A stretch of DNA of 64,000 bases. Source: Bacillota bacterium. GTDB lineage: Bacteria > Bacillota > Clostridia > Peptostreptococcales > Anaerovoracaceae. A program made the position numbers and the translations under genes. The stretch covers positions 1 through 64,000 of the forward strand of contig JAQXGH010000019.1 of assembly GCA_029006195.1 (NCBI GenBank), written 5' to 3'. Shown here piece after piece: positions 16,664-25,255 of this stretch (positions are counted from its first letter, which is position 1; every line of letters begins with the position of its first letter). The notes beneath the pieces are model-generated. The model was not told the origin of the DNA. It was given only the letters and a program-made list of their open reading frames with translations, and searched no databases.

Positions 16664-17683
16664 TTAGTATACCGAAACAAGTTTGTTTCGTAAACCTAGC
16701 ATGGCTTTGACCGCCTGGAGTTCTTCTTCTTTTGTTATTGGTTTTACCTTATAGAGGCGACCATAAATCCTTTGCTTCTTGAACTTTCTCACAAGCGGGT
16801 TGTCTTCTTCAAACTCATCGAGAATCTCTATCAGCCTTTTTACAGATTCATCACTCGCATCAATTGCAGCGTAGCCCATCTGCTCGAGATAGTCGTTGAT
16901 ATCTTCAGTTGTCATACCTAAAGCAACACACAGATCTATATGAGTTCTCTTAGCACTAGGAATCATTTTGACGCCACTTGTTTTCTTACGGGTTTTCCTG
17001 TCTATGACGTTGATTTCATTAGGATCCCCTGTAAGATAGTTTATCATTGAGTCGTTAAGATACTCACCTCTTAGTGAGTTTAGACACCACTCAACCTCAC
17101 TGTTTTCGTTAAGAACGCGCAGTATTTCATCCACATATTTAGATAAAATTCTTCTCGGTCTAGCGTACGCAGTGTTGATTGCGCCTAGATTTTCTCTAAT
17201 AAATTTAACCAGACCACTAAATTCATGGTCATATTCGATATCCGATATCTTCGCGTCAAGATTTACAGTTTCAACATATATGGCAATGTTCTCCTGCCAG
17301 ATCGCATCGTAAACTTCGTCGATAAGGTCTCTGCATATTTCGTATTTCTGATAGTAATTTGTATCAGACTCCGTATCATTGACATTGGCATTTATTAGAT
17401 AAACCCATGCTAAGTCTCTAATAACATCCTTAACATACAGTTTCTTTTTATCGCCGTACTTAGCAATCCATCTATTAATATCTTCTAGCGGCAGCTTAAG
17501 AGCCATACCAATTCCAATAAAGGTTTCACGCTTGTGCGGCATCTTTGACCAAAATGCCGGCTTATCCTTTACTGGTTCCCCTAAGTATTCACAAAGTTCT
17601 CTAGGTCCAACCCCCTTTTCCCGTGCCAGTCCCCTCATTTCATCACGCCATGAGTAAACCTTAAACTTTGAAACAATTCCCAT
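16664..17683 (-). CDS. Protein with two HTH-like repeats, next to Ser/Thr kinase
   Basis: A 339-residue soluble protein of unknown function. It contains two diverged copies of one module, at about 48-98 and 240-291, each with KR-T-I-(x4)-AL-x3-EDIN followed by a short helix; the first ends with LYVKDVIRDLAWVYL. This resembles the XRE/Cro-like module (..AL.LS.EEAN.LL...GY..LY.R..RDA..I..) that in Clostridia often accompanies Ser/Thr kinases. The linker between the copies is helical and acidic-basic mixed. The ribosome binding site GGAG stands 10 bases before the ATG. It lies 81 bp downstream of the kinase gene on the same strand, so it may be the kinase's partner or substrate; this is inference. 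Confidence 0.55.
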   Translation of the reverse strand: MGIVSKFKVYSWRDEMRGLAREKGVGPRELCEYLGEPVKDKPAFWSKMPHKRETFIGIGMALKLPLEDINRWIAKYGDKKKLYVKDVIRDLAWVYLINANVNDTESDTNYYQKYEICRDLIDEVYDAIWQENIAIYVETVNLDAKISDIEYDHEFSGLVKFIRENLGAINTAYARPRRILSKYVDEILRVLNENSEVEWCLNSLRGEYLNDSMINYLTGDPNEINVIDRKTRKKTSGVKMIPSAKRTHIDLCVALGMTTEDINDYLEQMGYAAIDASDESVKRLIEILDEFEEDNPLVRKFKKQRIYGRLYKVKPITKEEELQAVKAMLGLRNKLVSVY

Positions 17684-17764
17684 AATTACTGCTCTCCAAC
17701 TACGTTCTTTGACCTACAAATGATTAATCTATAACTTACCAAATGCTCTTTTTTTGGGGTATCG

Positions 17765-18727
17765 TTATACCCCCCCCCTAAATTTTAGCAACAATGCTAC
17801 TCTTTCAAGTTCTTCTCGCATTTCTTCGGCAGACCCAAACCTATCATCTGGATTAAAAGCGCATGCTTTCATAACCGCCTTTTTTAATCTGCGAGTGCCA
17901 TTTAGAGGGGGCATCATTATTTCGTTGTTCATTCGCTTTGCTACTGCGACCTCTCGGTCCACTAAAGCGAAATTCGCTGGATATTCTGGCAGAAACGGTG
18001 TCCGGTAATTGTTAAGCATCATGTAAAGAACGATGCCCAGCGAGTAAATGTCCACTCGTTTATCCCATGTTTCACAATTGAACACTTCGGGAGCCATATA
18101 TTCATATGTACCTCTACGGTTTATGTCCGTTACAGACTTGTCGTTCATCCAGGCAATGCCGAAATCGCCCAATTTGTAATTTCCGAATCCCGTTCTGAAT
18201 ATATTCTCCGGTTTAATGTCTCTATGCACTATATTAAATTTTGAACAAAGCTCAAGGGCTTTGCAAATATCGATTCCCATTCTGACAATCTCGGTCAAAT
18301 CGTTAGCAAAATTAGGATTTACTTTAATGATTTTACTTATTGGTCTGAGATATTCCATTTTTAAGATGATGATCCAGCCTGGCAAGTTAGGTCGCTTAGC
18401 AACTATATGATCTTCATAGTTTACAATATGACCTGTTCCCTTAAGCCTCATCAAAGTTGAAATTTCTACAAGCATTTCGTCTTTGACAGCTTCAAGATAG
18501 GCCTCTATTTCCTCATCCGTGAAATTTCTCTCCCTAAGAATTCTTATTTCATCCAAATCCTTAGGTATGGATATAACTTTGGCAATAGAACGAGCGCATA
18601 TGCTCATATCATTTCTTTCAATGGCATATACGCAACCAGTTGAGCCCTCGCTCAATTTGTCTTTTATATACCAAGAGCCGAAAATTGGTTCCCATCTTTT
18701 TATTGCCGCTATATCTAAGTTTTTCAT
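17765..18727 (-). CDS. Soluble Hanks-type serine/threonine protein kinase
   Basis: A 320-residue eukaryotic-like kinase with no membrane segment or PASTA repeats, unlike PrkC. Visible motifs: glycine-rich loop LSEGSTGCVY (25-34), likely ATP lysine Lys50 in RSIAKVI, catalytic loop HRDIKPEN (168-175), DFG (188-190), RGTYEYMAPE (205-214) and DIYSLGIVLYMM. It should be an active kinase. The ATG at 18727 is chosen, with GGAG nine bases upstream; a TTG 15 bp earlier is also in frame. The last codons contain nine consecutive G, a slippage-prone tract. Neighbours include the HTH-like protein gene downstream and a PP2C phosphatase 1 kb upstream. Confidence 0.88.
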   Translation of the reverse strand: MKNLDIAAIKRWEPIFGSWYIKDKLSEGSTGCVYAIERNDMSICARSIAKVISIPKDLDEIRILRERNFTDEEIEAYLEAVKDEMLVEISTLMRLKGTGHIVNYEDHIVAKRPNLPGWIIILKMEYLRPISKIIKVNPNFANDLTEIVRMGIDICKALELCSKFNIVHRDIKPENIFRTGFGNYKLGDFGIAWMNDKSVTDINRRGTYEYMAPEVFNCETWDKRVDIYSLGIVLYMMLNNYRTPFLPEYPANFALVDREVAVAKRMNNEIMMPPLNGTRRLKKAVMKACAFNPDDRFGSAEEMREELERVALLLKFRGGV

Positions 18728-18794
18728 GTCACATTTCTCCAAATTGTCAATCCTATTTTACCATAATCTGCCTGCTTACACGTATTTTTGATGT

Positions 18795-18800
18795 TATAAT
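18795..18800 (+). promoter_or_regulatory. Extended -10 promoter of the hydrolase lipoprotein gene
   Basis: TGTTATAAT (TGnTATAAT) ends at 18800. Transcription starting near 18807 would leave almost no leader for the ATG at 18810, which favours the ATG at 18858 as the start. No good -35 is seen. Confidence 0.45.
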
Positions 18801-18857
18801 CGAATAAAAATGCACAAAAAACGTTCAAAAAGGCACAAAAGCCTCCCAAATAGACCT

Positions 18858-19802
18858 ATGAAAACTACTATTACTAAAGCAATATCTCTGTTGCTTGGCC
18901 TTATTTTATTAATAACAATCCTTTGCGGATGCACACTATCCGAGGATGTATCAGGTAAAATTCAATCCGAAGAATTCTTTCTCGAAAACTCTGACGGCAC
19001 ATTCACACACGGAGAAATTGTTGTGCCTTCAGAAAAAAGCACAATTGCTGATACTAAAATCCCACTTGTCGTTATGTCACACGGCATATATGGAAGCATG
19101 AATAGCGGTGGGGCTAGACAATTATCAGAAAAGCTGGCGGAGAGCGGCATAGCAGCTATCCGTGTTGACTTCAACAGATGCATAACAAAGGATCCCGCTA
19201 TCGCTTTGGCAAAAGACAAGTCAGGTCGCACAAACTCATATACGATTTCTGAAATGCTGGAATCAAATGATTTGGCCATCCACTATGCAATAGATAAATA
19301 CAATGCCGACCCGTATAGAATCGGTCTCTACGGCAGAAGTTTCGGCGGTCGTTTGACTATGGCCATGGGCAACGAAAGTATCGGTGGCTTTGACTATAAA
19401 TCCATGTTTCTTATTGCTCCAGCAGGAAACGAATATGCGCTTATACACTATTTTGGCGGTCAAAAGAATTGGGACAAAATGCGTGCCAAGGCGCAGTCTG
19501 AAGGTTTTGTACAAAAGAACGGTTTGACGTTTACGCCAAAGTGGTTCGAAGACTACTATCGCTATAACCCTGCTTTGACGGGAGACGGTTTTGATGATAA
19601 GCCGGTAATTCTTTATTACAACACAAAAGACACAGTCGTTGAGCCTAAGACTAGTCTCGACTGTGCCTCCGCATACTCGAATATTAAAATTTATAAGGTG
19701 ACCACAGATGATGGTCACGGTTACGAGATGTCATATAAACACTCGAAGTTAAAAGATGAAATCATGGGTCGTGTCACAGAATTTTTTTCTGAAACGCTGT
19801 AA
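18858..19802 (+). CDS. Secreted alpha/beta hydrolase lipoprotein
   Basis: A 314-residue protein with a signal peptide and a lipobox-like LCGC (22-25) after a hydrophobic helix, so it is probably anchored by lipid to the outer face of the membrane. The mature part is an alpha/beta hydrolase: VVMSHGIYG near 70, nucleophile elbow YGRSFGG and a late DDGHGYE with the catalytic His. Substrate unknown. An ATG at 18810 would add 16 basic residues but has no ribosome binding site; neither start is strongly supported. The gene runs opposite to its neighbours and converges on the PP2C gene with an 11-bp gap. Confidence 0.7.
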   Translation: MKTTITKAISLLLGLILLITILCGCTLSEDVSGKIQSEEFFLENSDGTFTHGEIVVPSEKSTIADTKIPLVVMSHGIYGSMNSGGARQLSEKLAESGIAAIRVDFNRCITKDPAIALAKDKSGRTNSYTISEMLESNDLAIHYAIDKYNADPYRIGLYGRSFGGRLTMAMGNESIGGFDYKSMFLIAPAGNEYALIHYFGGQKNWDKMRAKAQSEGFVQKNGLTFTPKWFEDYYRYNPALTGDGFDDKPVILYYNTKDTVVEPKTSLDCASAYSNIKIYKVTTDDGHGYEMSYKHSKLKDEIMGRVTEFFSETL

Positions 19803-19813
19803 CCAATACAGGG

Positions 19814-20638
19814 CTACTTCATCTCCATGACTATGACTGTAGTATTATCCTGACCCAAAGTAACTGCCTTTGACGCGCAGTCTATTTCTTTTTCTGCGAT
19901 TTCCTGAGGCTTAAGCTTAGAAACCAAAATTTTCTTTATTTCTTCATCGCTCAAGAGATTTATAAGGCCGTCACTGCAAAGCAGTATTTTATCTCCCCGC
20001 TTAAGTTCTATGGGGGTGTTGGTCTTATCAACATATCTAATTTCAGGTGCACCAATAAAACTTACTAACGCATCCCCACGCTGATATGGATCATACACGA
20101 ACGAGCTGTCATCTTTTAACTGCTCTGCCATAAAGAGATAATTGTGTTCTCTAGTCAAACGTATCATTTGGTCAGTAGCCGCTTCATAAAAATACAGGCG
20201 GCTATCTCCTACAGAAATCAAATCAAACTTACCTTTATCAATAATTGCCAAAACCAGCGTTGTGCCTGAGCGCATTGACATTCCATCCGAATCTTTAAGC
20301 TCATGCACCATCTCATTCGCTTCAGCAAGGATATGGTCTATATGCTCAATATACCTTCCCTCAGATTCGTCCTTCAAAAGCTGTGACATTACAAAGTCTG
20401 CAACCTTGTTGCTGGCAATATCTCCACCATCAAGTCCTCCCATACCATCGCATATAAGGCCGATAGCTCTAGTTCCATCATCCGACAAATCAAGTCTATA
20501 GGCATCCTCCTGATAACTTCTGGTACCTAAAACAGAACAATGCCCTATGTCTATCCGAAGCGAATCGGACTTATCACAAGGCACATCACTGCTGTAATTC
20601 CCACTCATTCTATTTTTTATCTTTGACAATAACTTCAT
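19814..20638 (-). CDS. PP2C-family protein serine/threonine phosphatase
   Basis: A 274-residue metal-dependent phosphatase of the PrpC/Stp type, which removes phosphate from Ser/Thr in partnership with Hanks-type kinases. Motifs in order: TRSYQEDAY (Asp45, the metal ligand), CDGMGGLDGG (63-72), SGTTLVLAII, SVGDSRLY, LLCSDGLINLLSDEEI and GQDNTTVIV at the C-terminus. The first 25 residues are a short basic extension. It lies 17 bp after the PrsW-type protease gene, in a likely two-gene operon, and about 1.1 kb from the kinase gene; it is probably the kinase's opposing enzyme. Confidence 0.92.
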   Translation of the reverse strand: MKLLSKIKNRMSGNYSSDVPCDKSDSLRIDIGHCSVLGTRSYQEDAYRLDLSDDGTRAIGLICDGMGGLDGGDIASNKVADFVMSQLLKDESEGRYIEHIDHILAEANEMVHELKDSDGMSMRSGTTLVLAIIDKGKFDLISVGDSRLYFYEAATDQMIRLTREHNYLFMAEQLKDDSSFVYDPYQRGDALVSFIGAPEIRYVDKTNTPIELKRGDKILLCSDGLINLLSDEEIKKILVSKLKPQEIAEKEIDCASKAVTLGQDNTTVIVMEMK

Positions 20639-20655
20639 TACATAACTCCTAAAGG

Positions 20656-21387
20656 TTATTTATATAATGGCTCATCGTAAATAAATTGTTCATATGGATA
20701 GAAACAGTTCTTCCAATCTTCAGCAGAGAGAGCATTTATCTTTCTGATTGATACGAAATACATGTATGCAACGAATGCCAGAAGAATAATCGTTGACAAA
20801 CTATTACCCATAAACGCACATGTATCGTATATTCCGTGGATCAGCATAGGAACGCCAAGTGCACAAATCAGATAACAAAATGTCTTTACAACTTGTCCTC
20901 TTATGCTGGCCTGCTTCATCGCGCCATAAAATACGCCCATGAATACGCCACAGAACGAGTGGAGCGGAACAGCCAATATTCCTCTCATGATAGCCACCGA
21001 TATGCCGCCATCAGCAACATATAAAATATTTTCGAGAAGTGCAAAACCTACAGCAACTGAAACGCCATATACTATAGCGTCAAATCTGTAGTCAAAAGCT
21101 CTATTTCTCCAGGACCCGAGGAATAACAGAAGAAATTTGAATGTTTCTTCGCAAAGCGCAGCAACTAAGAAGGCCTCCGCCGCCGCATATGGTAACCCAG
21201 ACAATCCTGCACTAAAACTCTGCATGAAAGTTTCAGCTATTGCTGCTGGCACACACGAAATCGCTCCAAACAATATTAATTTGAATATGAGTCCCTTTGG
21301 CTCACTTTCCACCTTATCCTTGCGATATACGAAAAAGATTATCAGTATACCCGGAAAGAGCGTCAGAAACATTAAAGTGCTAGACAT
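20656..21387 (-). CDS. PrsW-family intramembrane protease
   Basis: A 243-residue multi-pass membrane protein of the PrsW glutamic intramembrane protease family, whose B. subtilis member cuts anti-sigma factor RsiW. Family motifs are seen: CEETFKF (Glu80-Glu81-Lys84), FALLENILY (Glu119-Asn120), PLHSFCGVFMG (His143) and MLIHGIYD. Seven or so hydrophobic segments are evident. The start at 21387 has AGAGGAG upstream; an in-frame TTG 21 bp earlier is part of the leader. It is followed by PP2C. The target here is unknown; there is no anti-sigma factor gene nearby. Confidence 0.85.
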   Translation of the reverse strand: MSSTLMFLTLFPGILIIFFVYRKDKVESEPKGLIFKLILFGAISCVPAAIAETFMQSFSAGLSGLPYAAAEAFLVAALCEETFKFLLLFLGSWRNRAFDYRFDAIVYGVSVAVGFALLENILYVADGGISVAIMRGILAVPLHSFCGVFMGVFYGAMKQASIRGQVVKTFCYLICALGVPMLIHGIYDTCAFMGNSLSTIILLAFVAYMYFVSIRKINALSAEDWKNCFYPYEQFIYDEPLYK

Positions 21388-21448
21388 AAATCTTTCTCCT
21401 CTTCTCAAATTTCCCTTATCATATCACAAACTAACCATTTATTGCTAA

Positions 21449-21477
21449 AAAGTGGCAACCAATTCGGCTGCCACTTT
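21449..21477 (-). terminator. Terminator of the pyr operon
   Basis: A 12-bp stem with one mismatch (AAAGTGGCAACC at 21449-21460, GGCTGCCACTTT at 21466-21477) and short T-runs on both sides. It lies 5 bp past the pyrI stop codon. Confidence 0.8.
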
Positions 21478-21482
21478 GTTTT

Positions 21483-21908
21483 TTATCTGTTGTATTTAAG
21501 AACTGATTCGCAGTAGATGCATCTGTAAGTGCCCTTTTCTCTATCAGTCAGTTTGAACTTATGTGGAATTTCCTGTTCAACTGTTGTGATGCAGCGTGGG
21601 TTCTTACACTTTACGAAGCCTTCTATTTCTTCAGGCATTTCGATGTGAGTCTTGCTTACAAGTTCGCCATCCTTGATAGTGATAACTGTGATGTTTGGAT
21701 CGAGGAATCCGATTGCATCCAGGTTAACATCGATGAGATCACCGATCTTAAGGATGTCTTTCTTTCCCATCTTTCTTGACTCAGCATTCTTGATGAGCGC
21801 TACCTGGCAGTCAACATTCTTAAGCTTAAGAATGTTATAAAGTTCCATTCCCATACCTGCCTTGATATGGTCTAAAACATATCCGTTTCTAATTGCACCT
21901 ATTTCCAT
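21483..21908 (-). CDS. pyrI: Aspartate carbamoyltransferase regulatory chain
   Basis: A 141-residue regulatory subunit that binds nucleotides in its N-terminal domain and zinc in the C-terminal domain. The four zinc cysteines are seen in CKNPRCI and CIYCES. Its start overlaps the pyrB stop by one base, so the two chains are translationally coupled and should form the allosteric ATCase holoenzyme. It is the last gene of the pyr operon, before a terminator. Confidence 0.96.
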   Translation of the reverse strand: MEIGAIRNGYVLDHIKAGMGMELYNILKLKNVDCQVALIKNAESRKMGKKDILKIGDLIDVNLDAIGFLDPNITVITIKDGELVSKTHIEMPEEIEGFVKCKNPRCITTVEQEIPHKFKLTDREKGTYRCIYCESVLKYNR

Positions 21909-22873
21909 TACTTAGCCCACCTTTCTGCTGTGCTTCCAGGAATTGAGAAAGCGTCAGCTTCTTCCAGAAGTTTAATGATCAGAGCCATTCTGATGTACTT
22001 GCCGTTAAGAGCCTGAGTGAAGTACTTAGCTCTAGGGTCATCATCGATTGCTGTTGAAATTTCATTTACTCTTGGCAGTGGATGCAGGATGCTCAGGTCT
22101 TCCTTAGCATTCTGGAGCTTGTCAGGAGTCAGGATGTAGCTGTCCTTCAGTCTTAAGTAATCTTCTTCGTTGAAGAAACGTTCCTTCTGAACTCTTGTCA
22201 TGTAGAGAACATCCAGTTCTGGCATTGCGCCTTCAAGGTCAGTTGTTTCAACATATTCGATTCCGTTTCTATCGAGAACATCTTCCTTAACATAGTCAGG
22301 AATTCTCAGTTCTTCAGGTGCGATAAGCACAAATTTGATACCTTCGTATCTTGACATCGCATTGATAAGTGAGTGAACTGTACGTCCGAACTTCAGGTCG
22401 CCAACAAGACCGATTGTCATGTTAGTGAGTCTGCCCTTTTCACGGCTGATAGTCAGAAGGTCTGTCAGTGTCTGAGTTGGGTGGTTATGGCCACCATCAC
22501 CAGCGTTGATGATAGGCACCTTAGTTCTTGTAGCTGCTACTGTAGGAGCACCTTCCTTAGGGTGTCTCATTGCGATGATGTCAGCGTAGTTACTAACTGT
22601 TCTAATCGTATCAGCAACGCTTTCACCCTTAGCTGCTGATGAGCTCTGTGCTTCTGAGAATCCCAGAACGTTTCCGCCCAGTTCATACATGGCCGCTTCA
22701 AAGCTAAGTCTTGTTCTTGTTGAAGGTTCGAAGAACAGTGTTGCCAGCTTCTTGCCGTGGCACTTGTCACTGTACTTAACAGGGTTGTCAATGATATCTT
22801 TGGCAACCTCTATCAATTCATCGATTTCTGCTTCTGTGAAATCTTTGATATCGATTAAATGTCTCAATTTCAT
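21908..22873 (-). CDS. pyrB: Aspartate carbamoyltransferase catalytic chain
   Basis: A 321-residue transcarbamoylase that condenses carbamoyl phosphate with aspartate. The carbamoyl-phosphate loop [14 protein letters not shown] is near residue 50, the 80s-loop SSAAKGES follows, and HPTQ (near 132) and HPLPRVNEI complete the active site. It is of the PyrI-associated type. Its position in pyrC-K-D-F-B-I is consistent. Confidence 0.97.
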   Translation of the reverse strand: MKLRHLIDIKDFTEAEIDELIEVAKDIIDNPVKYSDKCHGKKLATLFFEPSTRTRLSFEAAMYELGGNVLGFSEAQSSSAAKGESVADTIRTVSNYADIIAMRHPKEGAPTVAATRTKVPIINAGDGGHNHPTQTLTDLLTISREKGRLTNMTIGLVGDLKFGRTVHSLINAMSRYEGIKFVLIAPEELRIPDYVKEDVLDRNGIEYVETTDLEGAMPELDVLYMTRVQKERFFNEEDYLRLKDSYILTPDKLQNAKEDLSILHPLPRVNEISTAIDDDPRAKYFTQALNGKYIRMALIIKLLEEADAFSIPGSTAERWAK

Positions 22874-22902
22874 GTTTTAGCCTTTCTCCAAATTGGTTTT
22901 AT

Positions 22903-23598
22903 TTAATCAACAAATTCTGCAACGCATCTTTCGTAAGCAGCAACTGGATCTTCTGCTGCTGTGATGCTTCTACCTACTACGATATAATCTGAACCCAGTT
23001 CTTTAGCCTTTGCAGGAGTAGTAACTCGCTGCTGATCGCCTACTGCGTCACCTGCCAGACGTACGCCTGGTGTTACTGTAACGAAGTCTGCTCCGCAGTT
23101 AGCGTGAACAACTGGTGATTCAAGCGGTGAACATACAACGCCGTTGAGGCCGCTCTTCTTAGCGTTTGCTGCATAGTGAGCAACTGTTTCTTCCATTGAT
23201 GATCCTACGAGCAGATCTTCGTGGAGCTGTTCCTCTGAAGTTGAAGTCAGCTGAGTTACTGCGATAAGAACAGCGTCGCTGCCATTTGACCTCAAACCTT
23301 CAACTGCTGCTTCCATCATCTTGCAAGCACCGCTAGCGTGAACGTTTGTCATATCAACGTCCAGCTTAGCCAGAACTGACATTGCCTTTTTAACTGTATT
23401 AGGAATATCGTGGAGCTTGAGGTCAAGGAAAATCTTGTGTCCACGAGCCTTCAGTGTTTTGACCATTTCAGGACCGCCTGCATAGAACAGTTCCATACCG
23501 ATCTTTACAAATGGCTTCTTTCCTTCGAACTTATCAAGAAAGTTCAGAGTGTCTTCTGCGCTGCTGAAATCGCAAGCGATAATTACATCCTTACCCAT
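22903..23598 (-). CDS. pyrF: Orotidine 5'-phosphate decarboxylase
   Basis: A 231-residue TIM-barrel enzyme that decarboxylates OMP to UMP, the last step of UMP synthesis. The active-site DLKLHDIPNTV contains the Lys-Asp-Lys-Asp type residues; TPGVRLAGD and the phosphate-binding VVGRSITAA are at the C-terminal side. Its start overlaps the pyrD stop by one base. No pyrE (orotate phosphoribosyltransferase) is seen in this operon. Confidence 0.97.
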   Translation of the reverse strand: MGKDVIIACDFSSAEDTLNFLDKFEGKKPFVKIGMELFYAGGPEMVKTLKARGHKIFLDLKLHDIPNTVKKAMSVLAKLDVDMTNVHASGACKMMEAAVEGLRSNGSDAVLIAVTQLTSTSEEQLHEDLLVGSSMEETVAHYAANAKKSGLNGVVCSPLESPVVHANCGADFVTVTPGVRLAGDAVGDQQRVTTPAKAKELGSDYIVVGRSITAAEDPVAAYERCVAEFVD

Positions 23599-24509
23599 TA
23601 GTGTGCTCCTCCTATAATTTCTTCTAAACTATTGATACCGTACTTTTCCATTGCTGCCGGCAGATCATTAATGATGTCGCGGCATGCATATGGATTCACA
23701 AGATTAGCTGCACCAACCTGAACTGCAGTTGCTCCAGCCATGATCATTTCAATAACATCTTCTGCCGTGCTTACTCCGCCGCATCCAACGATCGGAATGT
23801 TAACAGCTTCATATACCTGATAAACCATTCTCAGCGCGATAGGGAAAATCGCAGGACCTGAGAAACCGCCCATCTTGTTAGCGATTACCGGCTTGCCAGT
23901 CTTAAGATTGATTCTCATGCCAAGCATTGTATTGATAAGAGTGATACCGTCTGCGCCAGCTTCTTCACAGGCCTTGGCGATAGCAACTATATCTCTTACG
24001 TTTGGTGAAAGCTTAACGATAACAGGCTTTGTCACTTCCTTCTTAACTGCTGCAACTACTGCTGCCGCTGCCTTGGGATCTGTACCGAAAGCCATGCCGC
24101 CGTTATGAACGTTAGGACATGATACGTTTACTTCCAGCCAGCCAACCTGGTCGCACTTATCAAGCTGCTTGCATACTTCTACATATTCATCGATAGCGAA
24201 TCCGCTGATGTTTGCCATAACAGGCTTATTAAAGCACTTAGCCAGTTTTGGCAGTTCCTGTCCAATTACATCTGTAACGCCAGGGTTCTGCAGACCAACT
24301 GAGTTGATCAGACCGTTTGTGCATTCTGCGATTCTAGGAGTTGGGTTACCAAATCTTGGCTCCAGTGTTGTTCCCTTAAATGAGAATGAACCCAGAACGT
24401 TAATATCATAAAGCTCTGCAAATTCATAGCCAAAACCAAAAGTACCACTAGCTGGCATTACCGGATTATCGATTTCGATTCCGCACAGGTTCATCTTAGT
24501 GTTTACCAT
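23598..24509 (-). CDS. pyrD: Dihydroorotate dehydrogenase B, catalytic subunit
   Basis: A 303-residue FMN-containing class 1B enzyme that oxidises dihydroorotate to orotate using NAD+ through PyrK. Motifs include MPASGTFGFGYE at the start, the active-site loop NVSCPNV (Cys as base, typical of class 1 enzymes), VKLSPNVRDI and VGCGGVSTAEDV. It overlaps the pyrK end by 7 bp, in line with the PyrD2K2 complex. Confidence 0.96.
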   Translation of the reverse strand: MVNTKMNLCGIEIDNPVMPASGTFGFGYEFAELYDINVLGSFSFKGTTLEPRFGNPTPRIAECTNGLINSVGLQNPGVTDVIGQELPKLAKCFNKPVMANISGFAIDEYVEVCKQLDKCDQVGWLEVNVSCPNVHNGGMAFGTDPKAAAAVVAAVKKEVTKPVIVKLSPNVRDIVAIAKACEEAGADGITLINTMLGMRINLKTGKPVIANKMGGFSGPAIFPIALRMVYQVYEAVNIPIVGCGGVSTAEDVIEMIMAGATAVQVGAANLVNPYACRDIINDLPAAMEKYGINSLEEIIGGAH

Positions 24510-25255
24510 ATGATTTCACTCCTTTCCAGAACTGGTCCTTCCTTACAAATTCTCTTGTTCCCATACTTTGTCTTACATGAGCATCCCATGCATGCACCAA
24601 ATCCACAGCCCATTCTTTCTTCGAATGAGAAGTGACCAACCGCTTCAGCAGGAACTGTCTTATCGATCGCCTTGAGCATTGGTTCAGGCCCGCATGCGAA
24701 ATATTCAGTTCCGCCAAGTTCGCCAAGAACGTCAGTTACGAAACCTTTAGCTCCAACGCTGCCGTCAGCAGTAACAACTACTGTTTCTGCACCAAGGGCC
24801 TTGAATTCTTGTTCATAGAACACTTCGCTCTCTGTATTAAAACCGATTACAGCAACAGGCTTCTTGCCTGCAGCTATGAGGCTTTTGCAAAGGCCATACA
24901 TTGGCGGCACGCCTGCGCCGCCACCGATGCAAACTGGTCTTTCAGTAACATCTGTTACGTCGTAACCGTTGCCCAGTGTCAGGAGAACGTCAAGGCTATC
25001 GCCTGCCAGCATCTGGCTCATTTTTTCTGTACCCTTACCAACAACCTTGTAGATGATTGTGATTGTGTTTTCGCTCCAGTCACAGATCGAGATAGGTCTT
25101 CTCAGGAAGAAGCCTTCGATTTTGATATTTACAAACTGTCCTGGCTTAATTTCTATTCCCTGGCTCTGGAAAAGTTCTGATGATTCCAGCACCATTTCAT
25201 ATGTTTTGTCAGCAATTTTCTTATTGCTGGCGATCTGCATATTGCTATCTATCAT
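24503..25255 (-). CDS. pyrK: Dihydroorotate dehydrogenase B, electron-transfer subunit
   Basis: A 250-residue iron-sulfur flavoprotein that passes electrons from PyrD to NAD+. The FAD-binding motif FLRRPISICDW is near 52, the NAD-binding GGGAGVPPMY near 110, and the [2Fe-2S] cysteines lie in GCGFGACMGCSCKT and RICKEGPVL. It overlaps pyrC upstream and pyrD downstream. The family is often also called sulfhydrogenase/NfnA-like, but the neighbour PyrD fixes the role. Confidence 0.95.
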   Translation of the reverse strand: MIDSNMQIASNKKIADKTYEMVLESSELFQSQGIEIKPGQFVNIKIEGFFLRRPISICDWSENTITIIYKVVGKGTEKMSQMLAGDSLDVLLTLGNGYDVTDVTERPVCIGGGAGVPPMYGLCKSLIAAGKKPVAVIGFNTESEVFYEQEFKALGAETVVVTADGSVGAKGFVTDVLGELGGTEYFACGPEPMLKAIDKTVPAEAVGHFSFEERMGCGFGACMGCSCKTKYGNKRICKEGPVLERSEIIW

